In this document: positions 36,176 through 45,400 of the stretch, in pieces
How positions within the stretch are numbered: the stretch's first letter is position 1
Layout: every line of letters begins with the position of its first letter
Source: Planifilum sp021793745
GTDB lineage: Bacteria > Bacillota > Bacilli > Thermoactinomycetales > DSM-44946
DNA: 64,000 nucleotides
Assembly (NCBI GenBank): GCA_937983105.1
Contig: CALKAM010000004.1
Location: 21,397 to 85,396, forward strand
Reading direction: 5' to 3'
Translations under genes and position numbers: made by a program
Notes under the pieces: generated by a model
Told to the model about the DNA's origin: nothing
The model's input: only the letters and a program-made list of their open reading frames with translations
The model's database searches: none

Positions 36176-36658
36176 TTGAGATATTACGGCGTTGCACTGG
36201 CGATCCTTTTATTGGATCAGATAACAAAGTGGCTGGTTCTCAACCGCATGGAATTATATGAATCGATTCCCGTGGTGGACGGGATTTTTTACATTACATC
36301 CCATCGCAACCGGGGAGCGGCCTTCGGCATTCTGCAGGATCAGCTGTGGCTGTTTATCCCCGTGACATTGATCGTCGTGGCGGTTCTCATTTACTATTTG
36401 TGGGTTTTCCGCCGGGAGCGCCCCCTGGCCTCCTGGTCCTTTTCCCTGATCCTCGGCGGAGCCGTCGGCAATCTGATCGACCGGATCCGGATGGGAGAAG
36501 TGGTCGACTTTTTGGATTTCCAACTGATCAACTACCCGATCTTCAATGTGGCCGATTCGGCAATCGTCATCGGTGTAGTCCTGTTCATTTTGGATATGAT
36601 TCGAAATCCGTCCGAGGAAACCAGCAATCGATTTTCCGAAGTGAGGGACATGCGTTGA
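36176..36658 (+). CDS. lspA: Lipoprotein signal peptidase
   Basis: Aspartic membrane protease that cuts signal peptides from prolipoproteins. The 160-residue protein has four membrane helices, ALAILLLDQITKWLVLN at the start, SHRNRGAAFGI (near 43), GAVGNLIDRIRMGEVVDF (near 100, first catalytic Asp) and FNVADSAIVIG (near 123, second catalytic Asp). TTG at 36176 was chosen: GGGAGGAAGG ends 5 bases before it and it yields the usual (M)RYYGVALAI. GTG at 36170 would be too close to that site. Confidence 0.95.
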   Translation: MRYYGVALAILLLDQITKWLVLNRMELYESIPVVDGIFYITSHRNRGAAFGILQDQLWLFIPVTLIVVAVLIYYLWVFRRERPLASWSFSLILGGAVGNLIDRIRMGEVVDFLDFQLINYPIFNVADSAIVIGVVLFILDMIRNPSEETSNRFSEVRDMR

Positions 36659-37590
36659 CGGCAGAGGAAGAATGGCGGAAATGGGCGGTGGACGAAAGCG
36701 GAAACGGACAGCGGATCGATAAATGGCTGTCTTCCCTCGACGGCGTCACCTGGTCCCGGATGATGGTCCAGGCCTGGATCCGTGCCGGTCGCGTCCGGGT
36801 GGACGGACGCGAGGTCAAAGTCAATTATCGGTTGAAGGAAGGGGAGACGGTGGCGTTATCCGTTCCCCCGGTGGAAGAGATACATATTGAACCGGAAGCG
36901 ATTCCCCTGGACGTCCGCTACGAGGATCAGGATGTGATCGTGGTCAACAAACCCCGCGGAATGGTGGTTCATCCGGCTCCGGGCAACCTCCGCGGGACGC
37001 TGGTCAATGCTCTGTTGGCGCACTGTAACGATTTGTCCGGGATCGGCGGGGTGATCCGACCGGGGATCGTGCATCGGCTCGACAAGGATACGTCCGGCCT
37101 GATCATGGCGGCGAAAAACGATGAGGCGCACCAGGCCCTCGCCGCCCAATTGAAGGCACACCGGGTGGAACGGATCTATGCCGCCGTCGTTTACGGAGAA
37201 ATCCCCCACGATCGGGGGACGGTGGATGCGCCGATCGGTCGGGACCCTCGCCACCGGCAGCGCATGGCGGTGGTACATCGGACCGGGAAGCGGGCGGTGA
37301 CCCATTTTGTGGTTCGGGAGCGCTTTCGGGGAGCCACGCTGGTGGAATGTCGATTGGAGACGGGGCGAACGCATCAAATCCGGGTGCACATGCAATATAT
37401 CGGTTATCCCCTGATCGGCGATCTCGTCTATGGCCCGAAAAAAAACCGTTATGCGATAGAGAGGCAGGCCCTGCACGCCCGCGTTCTCGGGTTTGAACAT
37501 CCCCGAACGGGCGAACGGATCCGATTGGAAGCGGAGCTGCCCGAGGATATGGAGGAGCTTTTGGCCCAACTGCGGGCCGAGTCCCTGTAA
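36655..37590 (+). CDS. ylyB: RluD-type 23S rRNA pseudouridine synthase
   Basis: Isomerises uridines in helix 69 or a related site of 23S rRNA. The 311-residue protein has an N-terminal S4 domain (QRIDKWLSSLDGVTWSRMM) and the catalytic domain with GIVHRLDKDTSGLIMAAK (Asp near 143) and RLETGRTHQIRVHMQYIG (near 235), the RluA/RluC/RluD signatures. TTG at 36655 overlaps the lspA stop by 4 bp (TTGA) and follows GAGGGA. This lspA-ylyB-pyrR order matches B. subtilis. Confidence 0.95.
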   Translation: MTAEEEWRKWAVDESGNGQRIDKWLSSLDGVTWSRMMVQAWIRAGRVRVDGREVKVNYRLKEGETVALSVPPVEEIHIEPEAIPLDVRYEDQDVIVVNKPRGMVVHPAPGNLRGTLVNALLAHCNDLSGIGGVIRPGIVHRLDKDTSGLIMAAKNDEAHQALAAQLKAHRVERIYAAVVYGEIPHDRGTVDAPIGRDPRHRQRMAVVHRTGKRAVTHFVVRERFRGATLVECRLETGRTHQIRVHMQYIGYPLIGDLVYGPKKNRYAIERQALHARVLGFEHPRTGERIRLEAELPEDMEELLAQLRAESL

Positions 37591-37610
37591 AGATTGGATA
37601 AAAGTTTTCC

Positions 37611-37639
37611 TTGACAAGGTCCCCATTCTCGGAGATAAT
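37611..37639 (+). promoter_or_regulatory. Sigma-A promoter of the pyr operon
   Basis: A perfect TTGACA (37611-37616), a 17-bp spacer and GATAAT (37634-37639). Confidence 0.9.
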
Positions 37640-37666
37640 CCCTTTGAAAGGGAATACTGCCTTTAA

Positions 37667-37759
37667 ATCCAGTCCCGTGAGGCTGGCAAGGACCCGATAC
37701 CGTGTTTGTTTTGTGTGGAAACCGGTGGCTTCTTGCCCTGCGGGCGGGAAGCCTTTTTT
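37667..37759 (+). promoter_or_regulatory. PyrR attenuator 1 (before pyrR)
   Basis: The PyrR-binding anti-antiterminator loop has AGTCCCGTGAGGCT (37671-37684), matching the known consensus ARUCCNGNGAGGYU. The terminator is GGCTTCTTGCCC paired with GGGCGGGAAGCC followed by six T (37727-37759). With UMP bound, PyrR should hold the loop, let the terminator form and stop transcription. Confidence 0.92.
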
Positions 37760-37784
37760 GATGCGGACAGGAGGAGGAGGGCGA

Positions 37785-38333
37785 GTGGCTGCGGAAAAGG
37801 TCATTCTGGATGAGGCGGCGATCCGCCGGGCTTTGACGCGGATTGCCCATGAGATCCTGGAGCGAAACAAGGGCGTGAAGGATTGCGTCCTGATCGGAAT
37901 CCGGACCCGGGGGATTTATCTGGCCAGACGGCTTGCGGAACGGATCCGGACCATCGAGGGCGAATCGGTGCCCGTGGGAGAGCTGGACATCACCCTGTAT
38001 CGGGATGACTTGTCGGAGAAGGCGGAGCAGCCCCAGGTGCGGGGCACGGAAATCCCCTTCGAGATCCACGGAAAAAAGGTGGTCTTGGTCGATGACGTCC
38101 TGTATACCGGGCGGACCGTGCGGGCGGCGATGGATGCGCTGATCGACCGGGGGCGCCCGCAGATGATCCAGCTCGCCGTCCTGGTCGACCGGGGTCATCG
38201 CGAATTGCCGATCCGCCCCGACTATGTGGGCAAGAACGTGCCCACTTCCCGGGATGAAATCATATCGGTGCATGTATCGGAAATCGATCAGGCAGATCAA
38301 GTGATTCTCGGAAAACGGAGCACCCCCCTTTAA
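37785..38333 (+). CDS. pyrR: Pyrimidine operon attenuation regulator / uracil phosphoribosyltransferase
   Basis: PyrR binds pyr mRNA loops when UMP is high and causes early termination; it also has uracil phosphoribosyltransferase activity. The 182-residue protein shows CVLIGIRTRGIYLARRLAER (near 34) and the PRPP-binding motif VVLVDDVLYTGRTVRAAMD (near 98). GTG at 37785 was chosen because GAGGAGGAGG directly precedes it. The in-frame ATG at 37761 lies before that site. Attenuators flank the gene on both sides. Confidence 0.97.
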   Translation: MAAEKVILDEAAIRRALTRIAHEILERNKGVKDCVLIGIRTRGIYLARRLAERIRTIEGESVPVGELDITLYRDDLSEKAEQPQVRGTEIPFEIHGKKVVLVDDVLYTGRTVRAAMDALIDRGRPQMIQLAVLVDRGHRELPIRPDYVGKNVPTSRDEIISVHVSEIDQADQVILGKRSTPL

Positions 38334-38414
38334 GGCGGTCCCGTGAGGCCGGCAAGGGGAGGCGCATGACGGGTGTGCTGCGACCTCTTTGCCGGCTGGC
38401 AAAGAGGTTTTTTT
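38334..38414 (+). promoter_or_regulatory. PyrR attenuator 2 (pyrR-pyrP)
   Basis: GGTCCCGTGAGGCC (38338-38351) is the PyrR loop. CCTCTTTGCC and GGCAAAGAGG form a 10-bp terminator stem followed by seven T (38384-38414). Confidence 0.92.
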
Positions 38415-38433
38415 ATGACAGGAGGCGATTGGT

Positions 38434-39807
38434 ATGAACAAGTCCATCGTGATGGATGTCCACGAGCGGCCGAGACCGCTTCAGTGGCTGATGCTCAGCG
38501 TGCAGCACCTTTTTGCGATGTTTGGCGCGACGATTCTGGTTCCGGTCCTGACCGGGCTCAACCCGGCGGTGGCGCTCCTTTCCAGCGGGATCGGCACCTT
38601 GACGTATCTGATCATAACCCGGGGGAAGATCCCCGCCTACCTGGGTTCCTCCTTCGCTTTCATCGTCCCGATCATTACCGTGTCCCAGGCGGAGGGAACC
38701 GGTGCGGCCCTGTTCGGCTGCTTCCTGGCCGGACTGGTCTACGGCCTGGTCTCCCTCTTGATCTACCGGTTCGGTGTGGGCTGGCTCCACCATCTGCTGC
38801 CGCCGGTGGTGATCGGATCGGTGGTGATCGTGATCGGTCTCGCTCTGGCCGGGGTGGCCGTCGATATGGCCAGTACGGAGCAGGTGACCCGGGAATTGCC
38901 GAAAACCGTGGAAGGGTTTCACGCCCTGCCCGGCACCGTGGAAAACGTGGATGCGAAGGCGGGGACGGTCACCCTGAAGGTGTACTCCCTGAAGCATTTC
39001 TCCGTCGCCCTGGCCACCCTGGCCATCGCCATCGTCGCCAGCATCTTTTTCCGGGGCTTTTGGAACCTGATCCCGGTGTTGATCGGCATCGTCGGAGGAT
39101 ACGGGGTGGCGGCCGCGGCCGGATTGGTGGATTTCACGCCGGTGAAGGAGGCGGCTTGGTTTGCTCTGCCCTCCTTTAACACCCCGGCCCTTTCCTGGAA
39201 GGCGGCTTTGGTCATCGTTCCGGTCGCCCTCGTCACCCTGGCGGAACACATCGGCCACCTGATGGTGACCAGCGGCATCATGAACCGGGATCTCGCCAAG
39301 GATCCGGGCCTCCACCGCTCCCTCCTCGGCGACGGGCTGGCCACCTCCATCGCCGCTCTCATCGGGGGGCCGCCCAACACCACCTACGGGGAAAACATCG
39401 GTGTGATGGCGATTACCCGCATCTTCAGCGTGTACGTGATCGGCGGCGCGGCTCTCCTCGCCTGCAGCTTCGCCTTCATCGGCAAGCTCTCGGCCCTGAT
39501 CTCCACGATTCCGCCCGCCGTGATGGGGGGCGTGTCCATCCTCCTGTTCGGGATTATCGCCTCGGCGGGGTTGCGCATGTTGGTGGACGACAAGGTGGAT
39601 TTCGGCGACCGGCGCAACCTGGTGATCGCCTCCGTCGTCCTGGTGATCGGAGTCGGCGGCGCCGCCCTGAAATTTGCGGGAATTCACTTTGAGGTGGAGG
39701 GGATGGCTCTGGCGACCATCGTCGGCATCCTGCTCAACCTGATTCTCCCCAAACCCAAGGGGGAACAGGCTCCGGCGCTCGTTCAGACGGCCGGAAAATC
39801 GGGATAA
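38434..39807 (+). CDS. pyrP: Uracil permease
   Basis: Proton-coupled uracil importer of the NCS2/UraA family, 457 residues with about 14 membrane segments. Motifs include VQHLFAMFGATILVPVLTG (near 21), YLGSSFAFIVPI (near 70), LVTLAEHIGHLMVTS (near 266, substrate-binding Glu) and GPPNTTYGENIGVMAIT (near 312). AGGAGGCGATTGGT precedes the ATG. The position after pyrR between two PyrR attenuators matches B. subtilis pyrP. Confidence 0.96.
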   Translation: MNKSIVMDVHERPRPLQWLMLSVQHLFAMFGATILVPVLTGLNPAVALLSSGIGTLTYLIITRGKIPAYLGSSFAFIVPIITVSQAEGTGAALFGCFLAGLVYGLVSLLIYRFGVGWLHHLLPPVVIGSVVIVIGLALAGVAVDMASTEQVTRELPKTVEGFHALPGTVENVDAKAGTVTLKVYSLKHFSVALATLAIAIVASIFFRGFWNLIPVLIGIVGGYGVAAAAGLVDFTPVKEAAWFALPSFNTPALSWKAALVIVPVALVTLAEHIGHLMVTSGIMNRDLAKDPGLHRSLLGDGLATSIAALIGGPPNTTYGENIGVMAITRIFSVYVIGGAALLACSFAFIGKLSALISTIPPAVMGGVSILLFGIIASAGLRMLVDDKVDFGDRRNLVIASVVLVIGVGGAALKFAGIHFEVEGMALATIVGILLNLILPKPKGEQAPALVQTAGKSG

Positions 39808-39836
39808 AGCGCATATGTGAGACCATGCATCCTTTA

Positions 39837-39936
39837 ATCCGGTCCCGTGAGGCCGGAAAGGGGCATCCACTTCCGGTGTATTCGCGTTGTCGCACCGTGT
39901 TCGCTCCTTCCGCGCCTGCGGAGGGAGCTTTTTTTG
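39837..39936 (+). promoter_or_regulatory. PyrR attenuator 3 (pyrP-pyrB)
   Basis: GGTCCCGTGAGGCC (39841-39854) is the PyrR loop. GCTCCTTCCGC and the arm ending GCGGAGGGAGC form a terminator followed by seven T (39903-39936). Confidence 0.92.
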
Positions 39937-39958
39937 AACAAAAGGAGGAGGGGTTCGG

Positions 39959-40888
39959 ATGGCGTTTGTCCAGACGGGACGTCTAAATCACCTGATTGAC
40001 ACGAAGGATCTGAGCCGGGAGGAGATCGACCATCTGCTTGAGCGGGCCCGGTACTGGGAGAGGAGGGGAAGGGCGGAGGAAGGCCCCTTCCGCGGCCGGT
40101 TTGCCGCCAACCTGTTCTTCGAACCCAGCACCCGAACGCGGTTCTCCTTTGAAGTGGCGGAGAGGCGACTCGGGATGGAGGTGATCCGGTTCGAGGAAGG
40201 GATCTCCAGCGCCGTGAAAGGAGAATCCCTTTTGGACACCCTGCGCACCCTGGAATCCCTCGGCGTGGATGTGGCCGTGGTTCGCCGCGGCGGGCCTGAC
40301 ATCCTCGGGGAGTTGGCCCTACGCGTCCGGGACATCCGCCTGGTGAACGCCGGGGAAGGGTGCACGGCCCATCCGACGCAAGCCCTTCTCGATCTGTACA
40401 CGCTGCAGAAGCACTTCGGCGAGGTGAAGGGGCTCACCGTGGCGATGATCGGCGATCTCCGGCACAGCCGGGTGGTCCGCTCCAACCTGTGGTCCCTGAA
40501 AACGTTCGGCGTCCGGGTGATCCTGAGCGGGCCGGAATCGATGCGGGCACCGGACCTGGAGGAACTGGCCCCGTTCGTCCCGCTGGAGGAAGCGCTTCGC
40601 CAGGTGGACGCGGTGATGATGCTCCGGGTTCAGCTGGAGCGGCACCGGGAGGCGCTGTTTTCGTCGGCGGAGGCGTACCACCGGGCCTACGGATTGACGA
40701 TGGAGCGCTTTGCCCGCATGCAGCCCCACGCGGTCATCATGCATCCGGGACCGGTCAATCGGGGAGTGGAGATCGCCGATGAGCTGGTGGAACACCCCCG
40801 TTCCAAAATCTCCGAGCAGATGGCCTGCGGCGTGCCGGTGCGGATGGCCGTGCTGGAATGGGCGATGGGAGGGGGCGAAAGGGGATGA
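39959..40888 (+). CDS. pyrB: Aspartate carbamoyltransferase
   Basis: Joins carbamoyl phosphate to aspartate in the second step of UMP synthesis. The 309-residue product has the carbamoyl-phosphate motif FFEPSTRTRFSFEVA (near 51), TAHPTQALLDLYTL (near 135) and MHPGPVNRGVEIADEL (near 262). The usual GDGCGQHPTQ here reads GEGCTAHPTQ, a modest change next to a substrate residue. Length is normal for the catalytic chain, and no pyrI regulatory chain follows. pyrC overlaps by 4 bp (ATGA). Confidence 0.96.
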   Translation: MAFVQTGRLNHLIDTKDLSREEIDHLLERARYWERRGRAEEGPFRGRFAANLFFEPSTRTRFSFEVAERRLGMEVIRFEEGISSAVKGESLLDTLRTLESLGVDVAVVRRGGPDILGELALRVRDIRLVNAGEGCTAHPTQALLDLYTLQKHFGEVKGLTVAMIGDLRHSRVVRSNLWSLKTFGVRVILSGPESMRAPDLEELAPFVPLEEALRQVDAVMMLRVQLERHREALFSSAEAYHRAYGLTMERFARMQPHAVIMHPGPVNRGVEIADELVEHPRSKISEQMACGVPVRMAVLEWAMGGGERG

Positions 40889-42180
40889 AAGCGGTGCTCC
40901 TCAAAAACGGTCGCCTTCTGGATCCGGCCACGGGCGATCTCGCCGATGCGGACATCCGGGTGGAAGGCGGCAGCATCGCGGCGATGGGCAGCGACCTTCC
41001 CCGATCCGGAAGCGAAGTGATCGATCTCGGGGGTCGGCTGGTTCTGCCCGGACTGATCGACCTGCACGTCCACCTGCGGGAGCCCGGGTTTGAATGGAAG
41101 GAGACGATCGCCACGGGAACCCGGGCGGCGGCCCGGGGCGGGTTCACCGCCGTGGCCTGCATGCCCAACACCCGTCCGGTGGCGGACAGTCCGGAGGTGA
41201 TTCGCCGCATCCGGGAAACGGCCGAGCGGGAGGGTGCGGTGCGCGTCCTTCCGATCGGGGCAATCACCCGGGGCGAACGCGGACGGGAACTGACGGACAT
41301 GGCCGCCCTGAAGGAAGCGGGTGCCGTCGCCGTTTCCGACGACGGCGTGGGCGTCCAGGACAGCCGGGTGATGAGGGACGCGATGCGGATGGCCGCTTCC
41401 CTCGGCCTGCCGCTGGTGGCCCACTGCGAAGACGATTCCCTGGCCGCCGGCGGTTCCGTTCACGACGGCGATTTCGCGGCCAATCAAGGGCTGAGGGGTA
41501 TTCCGGGGGAAGCGGAATCGGTCCATGTCGCCCGGGACATCCTTCTGGCGGAAGCCGCCGGGGTTCACTATCACGTTTGTCACATCAGCGACGCCAATTC
41601 GGTCCGTCTGGTGCGCGAGGCGAAGCGCCGCGGACAGCGGGTGACCGCCGAGGTGACGCCCCACCATCTGCTCCTGTGTGACGAAGACATTCCCGGACCG
41701 GATCCCGATTACAAGATGAATCCGCCCCTTCGCACCCGGCGCGACCGGGCGGCCCTGATCAAAGGGCTGCAGGATGGAACCATCGATATCATCGCCACCG
41801 ATCACGCGCCCCACACCCCGGAAGAAAAAGGGGAAGGAATGGAGCGGGCGCCCTTCGGCATCGTCGGTCTGGAGACGGCTTTTCCCCTGCTCTACACGCA
41901 TCTGGTGCTGACGGGTCAAATTTCCCTGGGGCGGCTGGCGGATCTCTTGACCCGCCGTCCGGCCCGGTTGTTCGGCCTTCCCTGGGGGGAGCTGGCCGTG
42001 GGGGGCGACGCCGATCTGACGGTGATCGATCTGGAGGAGGAGCGGGCGATCGATCCGGACGCCTTTCTCTCCAAGGGACGGAACACCCCCTTCGCCGGCT
42101 GGCGGGTCAAGGGATGGCCCGTTCTCACCCTGGTGGCGGGCCGCGTCGTCTGGGACGGTCTCGGGTTGGGGTTGAGATGA
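40885..42180 (+). CDS. pyrC: Dihydroorotase
   Basis: Zinc enzyme that closes carbamoyl aspartate to dihydroorotate; 431 residues, type I. Metal ligands lie in LIDLHVHLREPGFEWKE (near 57-70), VAHCEDDSLAAGG (near 178), VCHISDAN (near 231) and IIATDHAPHTPEEK (near 304). The ATG at 40885 overlaps the pyrB stop. The next reading frame, the carA remnant, begins 23 bp after its TGA. Confidence 0.97.
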   Translation: MKAVLLKNGRLLDPATGDLADADIRVEGGSIAAMGSDLPRSGSEVIDLGGRLVLPGLIDLHVHLREPGFEWKETIATGTRAAARGGFTAVACMPNTRPVADSPEVIRRIRETAEREGAVRVLPIGAITRGERGRELTDMAALKEAGAVAVSDDGVGVQDSRVMRDAMRMAASLGLPLVAHCEDDSLAAGGSVHDGDFAANQGLRGIPGEAESVHVARDILLAEAAGVHYHVCHISDANSVRLVREAKRRGQRVTAEVTPHHLLLCDEDIPGPDPDYKMNPPLRTRRDRAALIKGLQDGTIDIIATDHAPHTPEEKGEGMERAPFGIVGLETAFPLLYTHLVLTGQISLGRLADLLTRRPARLFGLPWGELAVGGDADLTVIDLEEERAIDPDAFLSKGRNTPFAGWRVKGWPVLTLVAGRVVWDGLGLGLR

Positions 42181-42203
42181 TGGAGGAAAAGGAGGCAATC
42201 GCG

Positions 42204-42455
42204 ATGCAGGCCCGTTGGTTATTGGAGGACGGAACACTGTTTGAGGGAGCGTCCTTCAGCGCCGAGGGGGAGGTCCTCTTCCATACGGGGATGACCGGGT
42301 ACCAGGAGGTGCTGACCGACGCCTTGGAAAACCACGGATTTGCGGTGAAGGAGGAATCGGTGGCGGCCCCCGGCCCCGGGGATTCCGAATTGCTGTTCGA
42401 CCGTTTTCTGGGGCTGATGGACCGCCGCCGTCGGAAGGAGGAGACCGATGCCTAA
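42204..42455 (+). pseudogene. carA: Carbamoyl phosphate synthase small subunit remnant (two in-frame deletions)
   Basis: An 83-codon frame with a good start (AAAAGGAGG, then ATG at 42204). Residues 1-39 match the beginning of CarA, with LLEDGTLFEG and LFHTGMTGYQEVLTD. Residues 40-54 (ALENHGFAVKEESVA) match a segment around residue 300 of the normal protein of about 360. Residues 55-76 (APGPGDSELLFDRFLGLMD) match the very end. Both joins keep the reading frame, near 42320 and 42365. The lost parts contain most of the N-terminal domain and the whole glutaminase core with its catalytic Cys, His and Glu, so no glutamine-dependent activity is possible. It overlaps carB by 8 bp. It may be a natural relic or an assembly artefact. 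Confidence 0.85.
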
Positions 42456-45400
42456 GGATCCGAGCTTGAAAAAGGTTTTGGTGATCGGCTCCGGTCCGAT
42501 CGTGATCGGACAGGCCGCCGAATTCGATTACGCCGGAACCCAGGCGTGTCAGGCCCTGCGGGAAGAAGGGGTGGAGGTGGTGCTGGTCAACAGCAATCCG
42601 GCCACGATCATGACCGACACCCACATGGCGGACAAGGTGTACATCGAACCCCTCACCGCCGACTTTCTCATCCAGGTGATCCGCAAGGAGCGGCCGGACG
42701 GCCTCCTGCCCACCCTGGGAGGTCAGACGGGGCTCAACCTGGCGGTGGAACTGGCCGAACGGGGCATTTTGGAAAGGGAAGGAGTTCGCCTTTTGGGAAC
42801 GGATCTCGCCGCCATCATCCGGGCGGAGGACCGCAAGCAGTTCCGGGCCCTGATGGAGGAGCTGGGGGAACCGGTGCCCGACAGCGTCATCGTCCAATCG
42901 GTGGAGGAGGCCCTTCGCTTTGCCGACGGCGTCGGGTATCCCGTCATCGTCCGCCCCGCCTACACCCTGGGCGGAACCGGCGGGGGAATCGCCGGCAGCG
43001 AGGAAGCGCTCCGGGAGATCGCCGAGAACGGGTTGAGGTACAGCCCCATCCGCCAGTGCCTCATCGAGAAAAGCATCGCCGGCTACAAGGAGATCGAATA
43101 CGAAGTGATGCGGGATGCCGCCGACAACGGCATCGTGGTCTGCAACATGGAAAACGTGGACCCCGTGGGCGTTCATACCGGGGACAGCGTCGTGGTCGCC
43201 CCCACGCAGACGCTGTCGGATCGGGATCACCAGCGGTTGCGTTCCGCCGCCCTGCGCATCATCCGCGCCCTGGACATTCGCGGCGGCTGCAATGTCCAGT
43301 TCGCCCTGGATCCCCAAAGCGACCGGTATTACGTCATCGAAGTGAATCCCCGGGTCAGCCGGTCCAGTGCCCTCGCCTCCAAGGCCACCGGATATCCGAT
43401 CGCCCGGATTGCCGCCAAAATCGCGATCGGCTACACCCTGGACGAGCTGAAGAATCCGGTGACCGGCCGGACCTTCGCCGGTTTCGAGCCGACCATCGAC
43501 TATGTGGTCTGCAAGATCCCGCGCTGGCCCTTCGACAAGTTCTCCTCGGCCAACCGCAAATTGGGGAGCCAGATGAAATCCACGGGGGAAGTGATGGCCA
43601 TCGGCCGCACCCTGGAGGAATCCCTCCTGAAGGCCCTGCGTTCCCTGGAGATCGGAGCGGACCATCTCTTTCTCGAGTCGGCGGAGCTTTTGACCGATGA
43701 GGAGCTGAAGCGGCGGCTGAAGGAGCCGGACGATGAACGTCTCTTCCTCCTGGCGGAGTGGTTCCGCCGGGGCGGAAGCGGAGAAGAGGCGCACCGGCTC
43801 ACCGGAATCGATCCCTTTTTCCTGCACACGATCGAAGGAATCGTGGAGATGGAACGCCGATTGGCGCAGCAGAGGGAACTTACTCCCAACCTTCTGCGGG
43901 AGGCGAAACGGATGGGATTCACCGACCGAGCCGTCGCCCGCCTGTGCCGGACCACGGAGGAGGCGGTCCGCTCGCTGCGCCGGGACCTGGACATCCGGCC
44001 CGTCTACAAGAGGGTGGATACCTGCGCCGCCGAGTTTGACGCCGCCACCCCGTACTATTACGCCACCTATGAACGGGAGGACGAGGGGATCAAGGGGAGA
44101 AAGCCGACCGTCCTCGTCCTGGGTTCGGGCCCCATCCGCATCGGGCAGGGGATCGAATTCGATTACGCCACCGTGCACGCGATCCACGCCCTCCGGAAGG
44201 CGGGATATGAGGCGGTGATCATCAACAACAATCCGGAGACGGTTTCCACGGATTTCAACATCTCCGACCGGCTCTACTTCGAACCCCTGTACATCGAGGA
44301 CGTGCTCCACGTGATCGAAAAGGAAAACCCCGTGGGCGTCATCGTCCAGTTCGGCGGCCAGACCGCCCTCAATCTGGCCCGGGAACTGGCCCGGGAGGGG
44401 ATTGCCATCCTGGGCACGCCGCTGGAAGCGATCGATCGGGCGGAGGATCGGGAGAAGTTCGAGCGGCTGCTGGCGGAAGCGGGCATTCCCCAGCCTCCCG
44501 GCGCGGCGGTCACATCGGTGGAGGAGGCGCTGGAGAAAGCGGAAGCCCTGGGATTCCCGGTGCTGGTCCGCCCCTCCTACGTGCTGGGCGGACGGGCGAT
44601 GGAGATCGTCCACAGCCCCGGAGAGCTCCGCTCCTACATGGAGGAGGCGGTCCAGGTGAATCCGGAACATCCGGTGCTGATCGACCGCTATCTCAGGGGG
44701 AAAGAGCTGGAGGTGGACGCCCTCTGCGACGGGGAGACCGTGCTGATTCCCGGCATCATGGAACACATCGAGCGGGCCGGGGTCCATTCCGGCGATTCCA
44801 TCGCCGTCTATCCCACCCAATCGGTCACCCCGGATCAGAAGGAGCGGCTTTTGGCCATCACTACCCGGATCGCCCGTTCCCTCCGCATCCGGGGGCTCGT
44901 CAATATCCAGTTCGTCCTCTACGGCGGAGAGATCTACGTCCTGGAGGTGAATCCGCGCGCTTCCCGCACCGTTCCCTTCCTCAGCAAGGTGACGGGAATC
45001 CCTATGGCGAAGGTGGCCACCCGGATCCTGCTGGGGGAAAGCCTGCCCTCCCAGGGATATCGGGGCGGGCTGTGGCCGGAGAACGGAGAGGTGGCGGTAA
45101 AGGTGCCCGTCTTCTCCTTCGCCAAGCTGCGCAGCGTCGATGTCACCCTCGGGCCGGAGATGAAATCGACCGGGGAGGTGATGGGGCGGGACCGGGACGT
45201 GGCCCGCGCCTTGTACAAGGGGCTGCTCGCCGCCGGCCTCTCCCTGCCGAAATTTGGGACGGTGATCGCCACCATCGGCGACAAGGACAAGGAGGAAGCT
45301 GTGCCGCTGATGCGCCGCTTTTACCATCTGGGCTACCGGATCGTCGCCACCCATGGAACGGCGGAGGTGCTGAAGCAGGCGGGCCTGCCGGTGGAACGGG

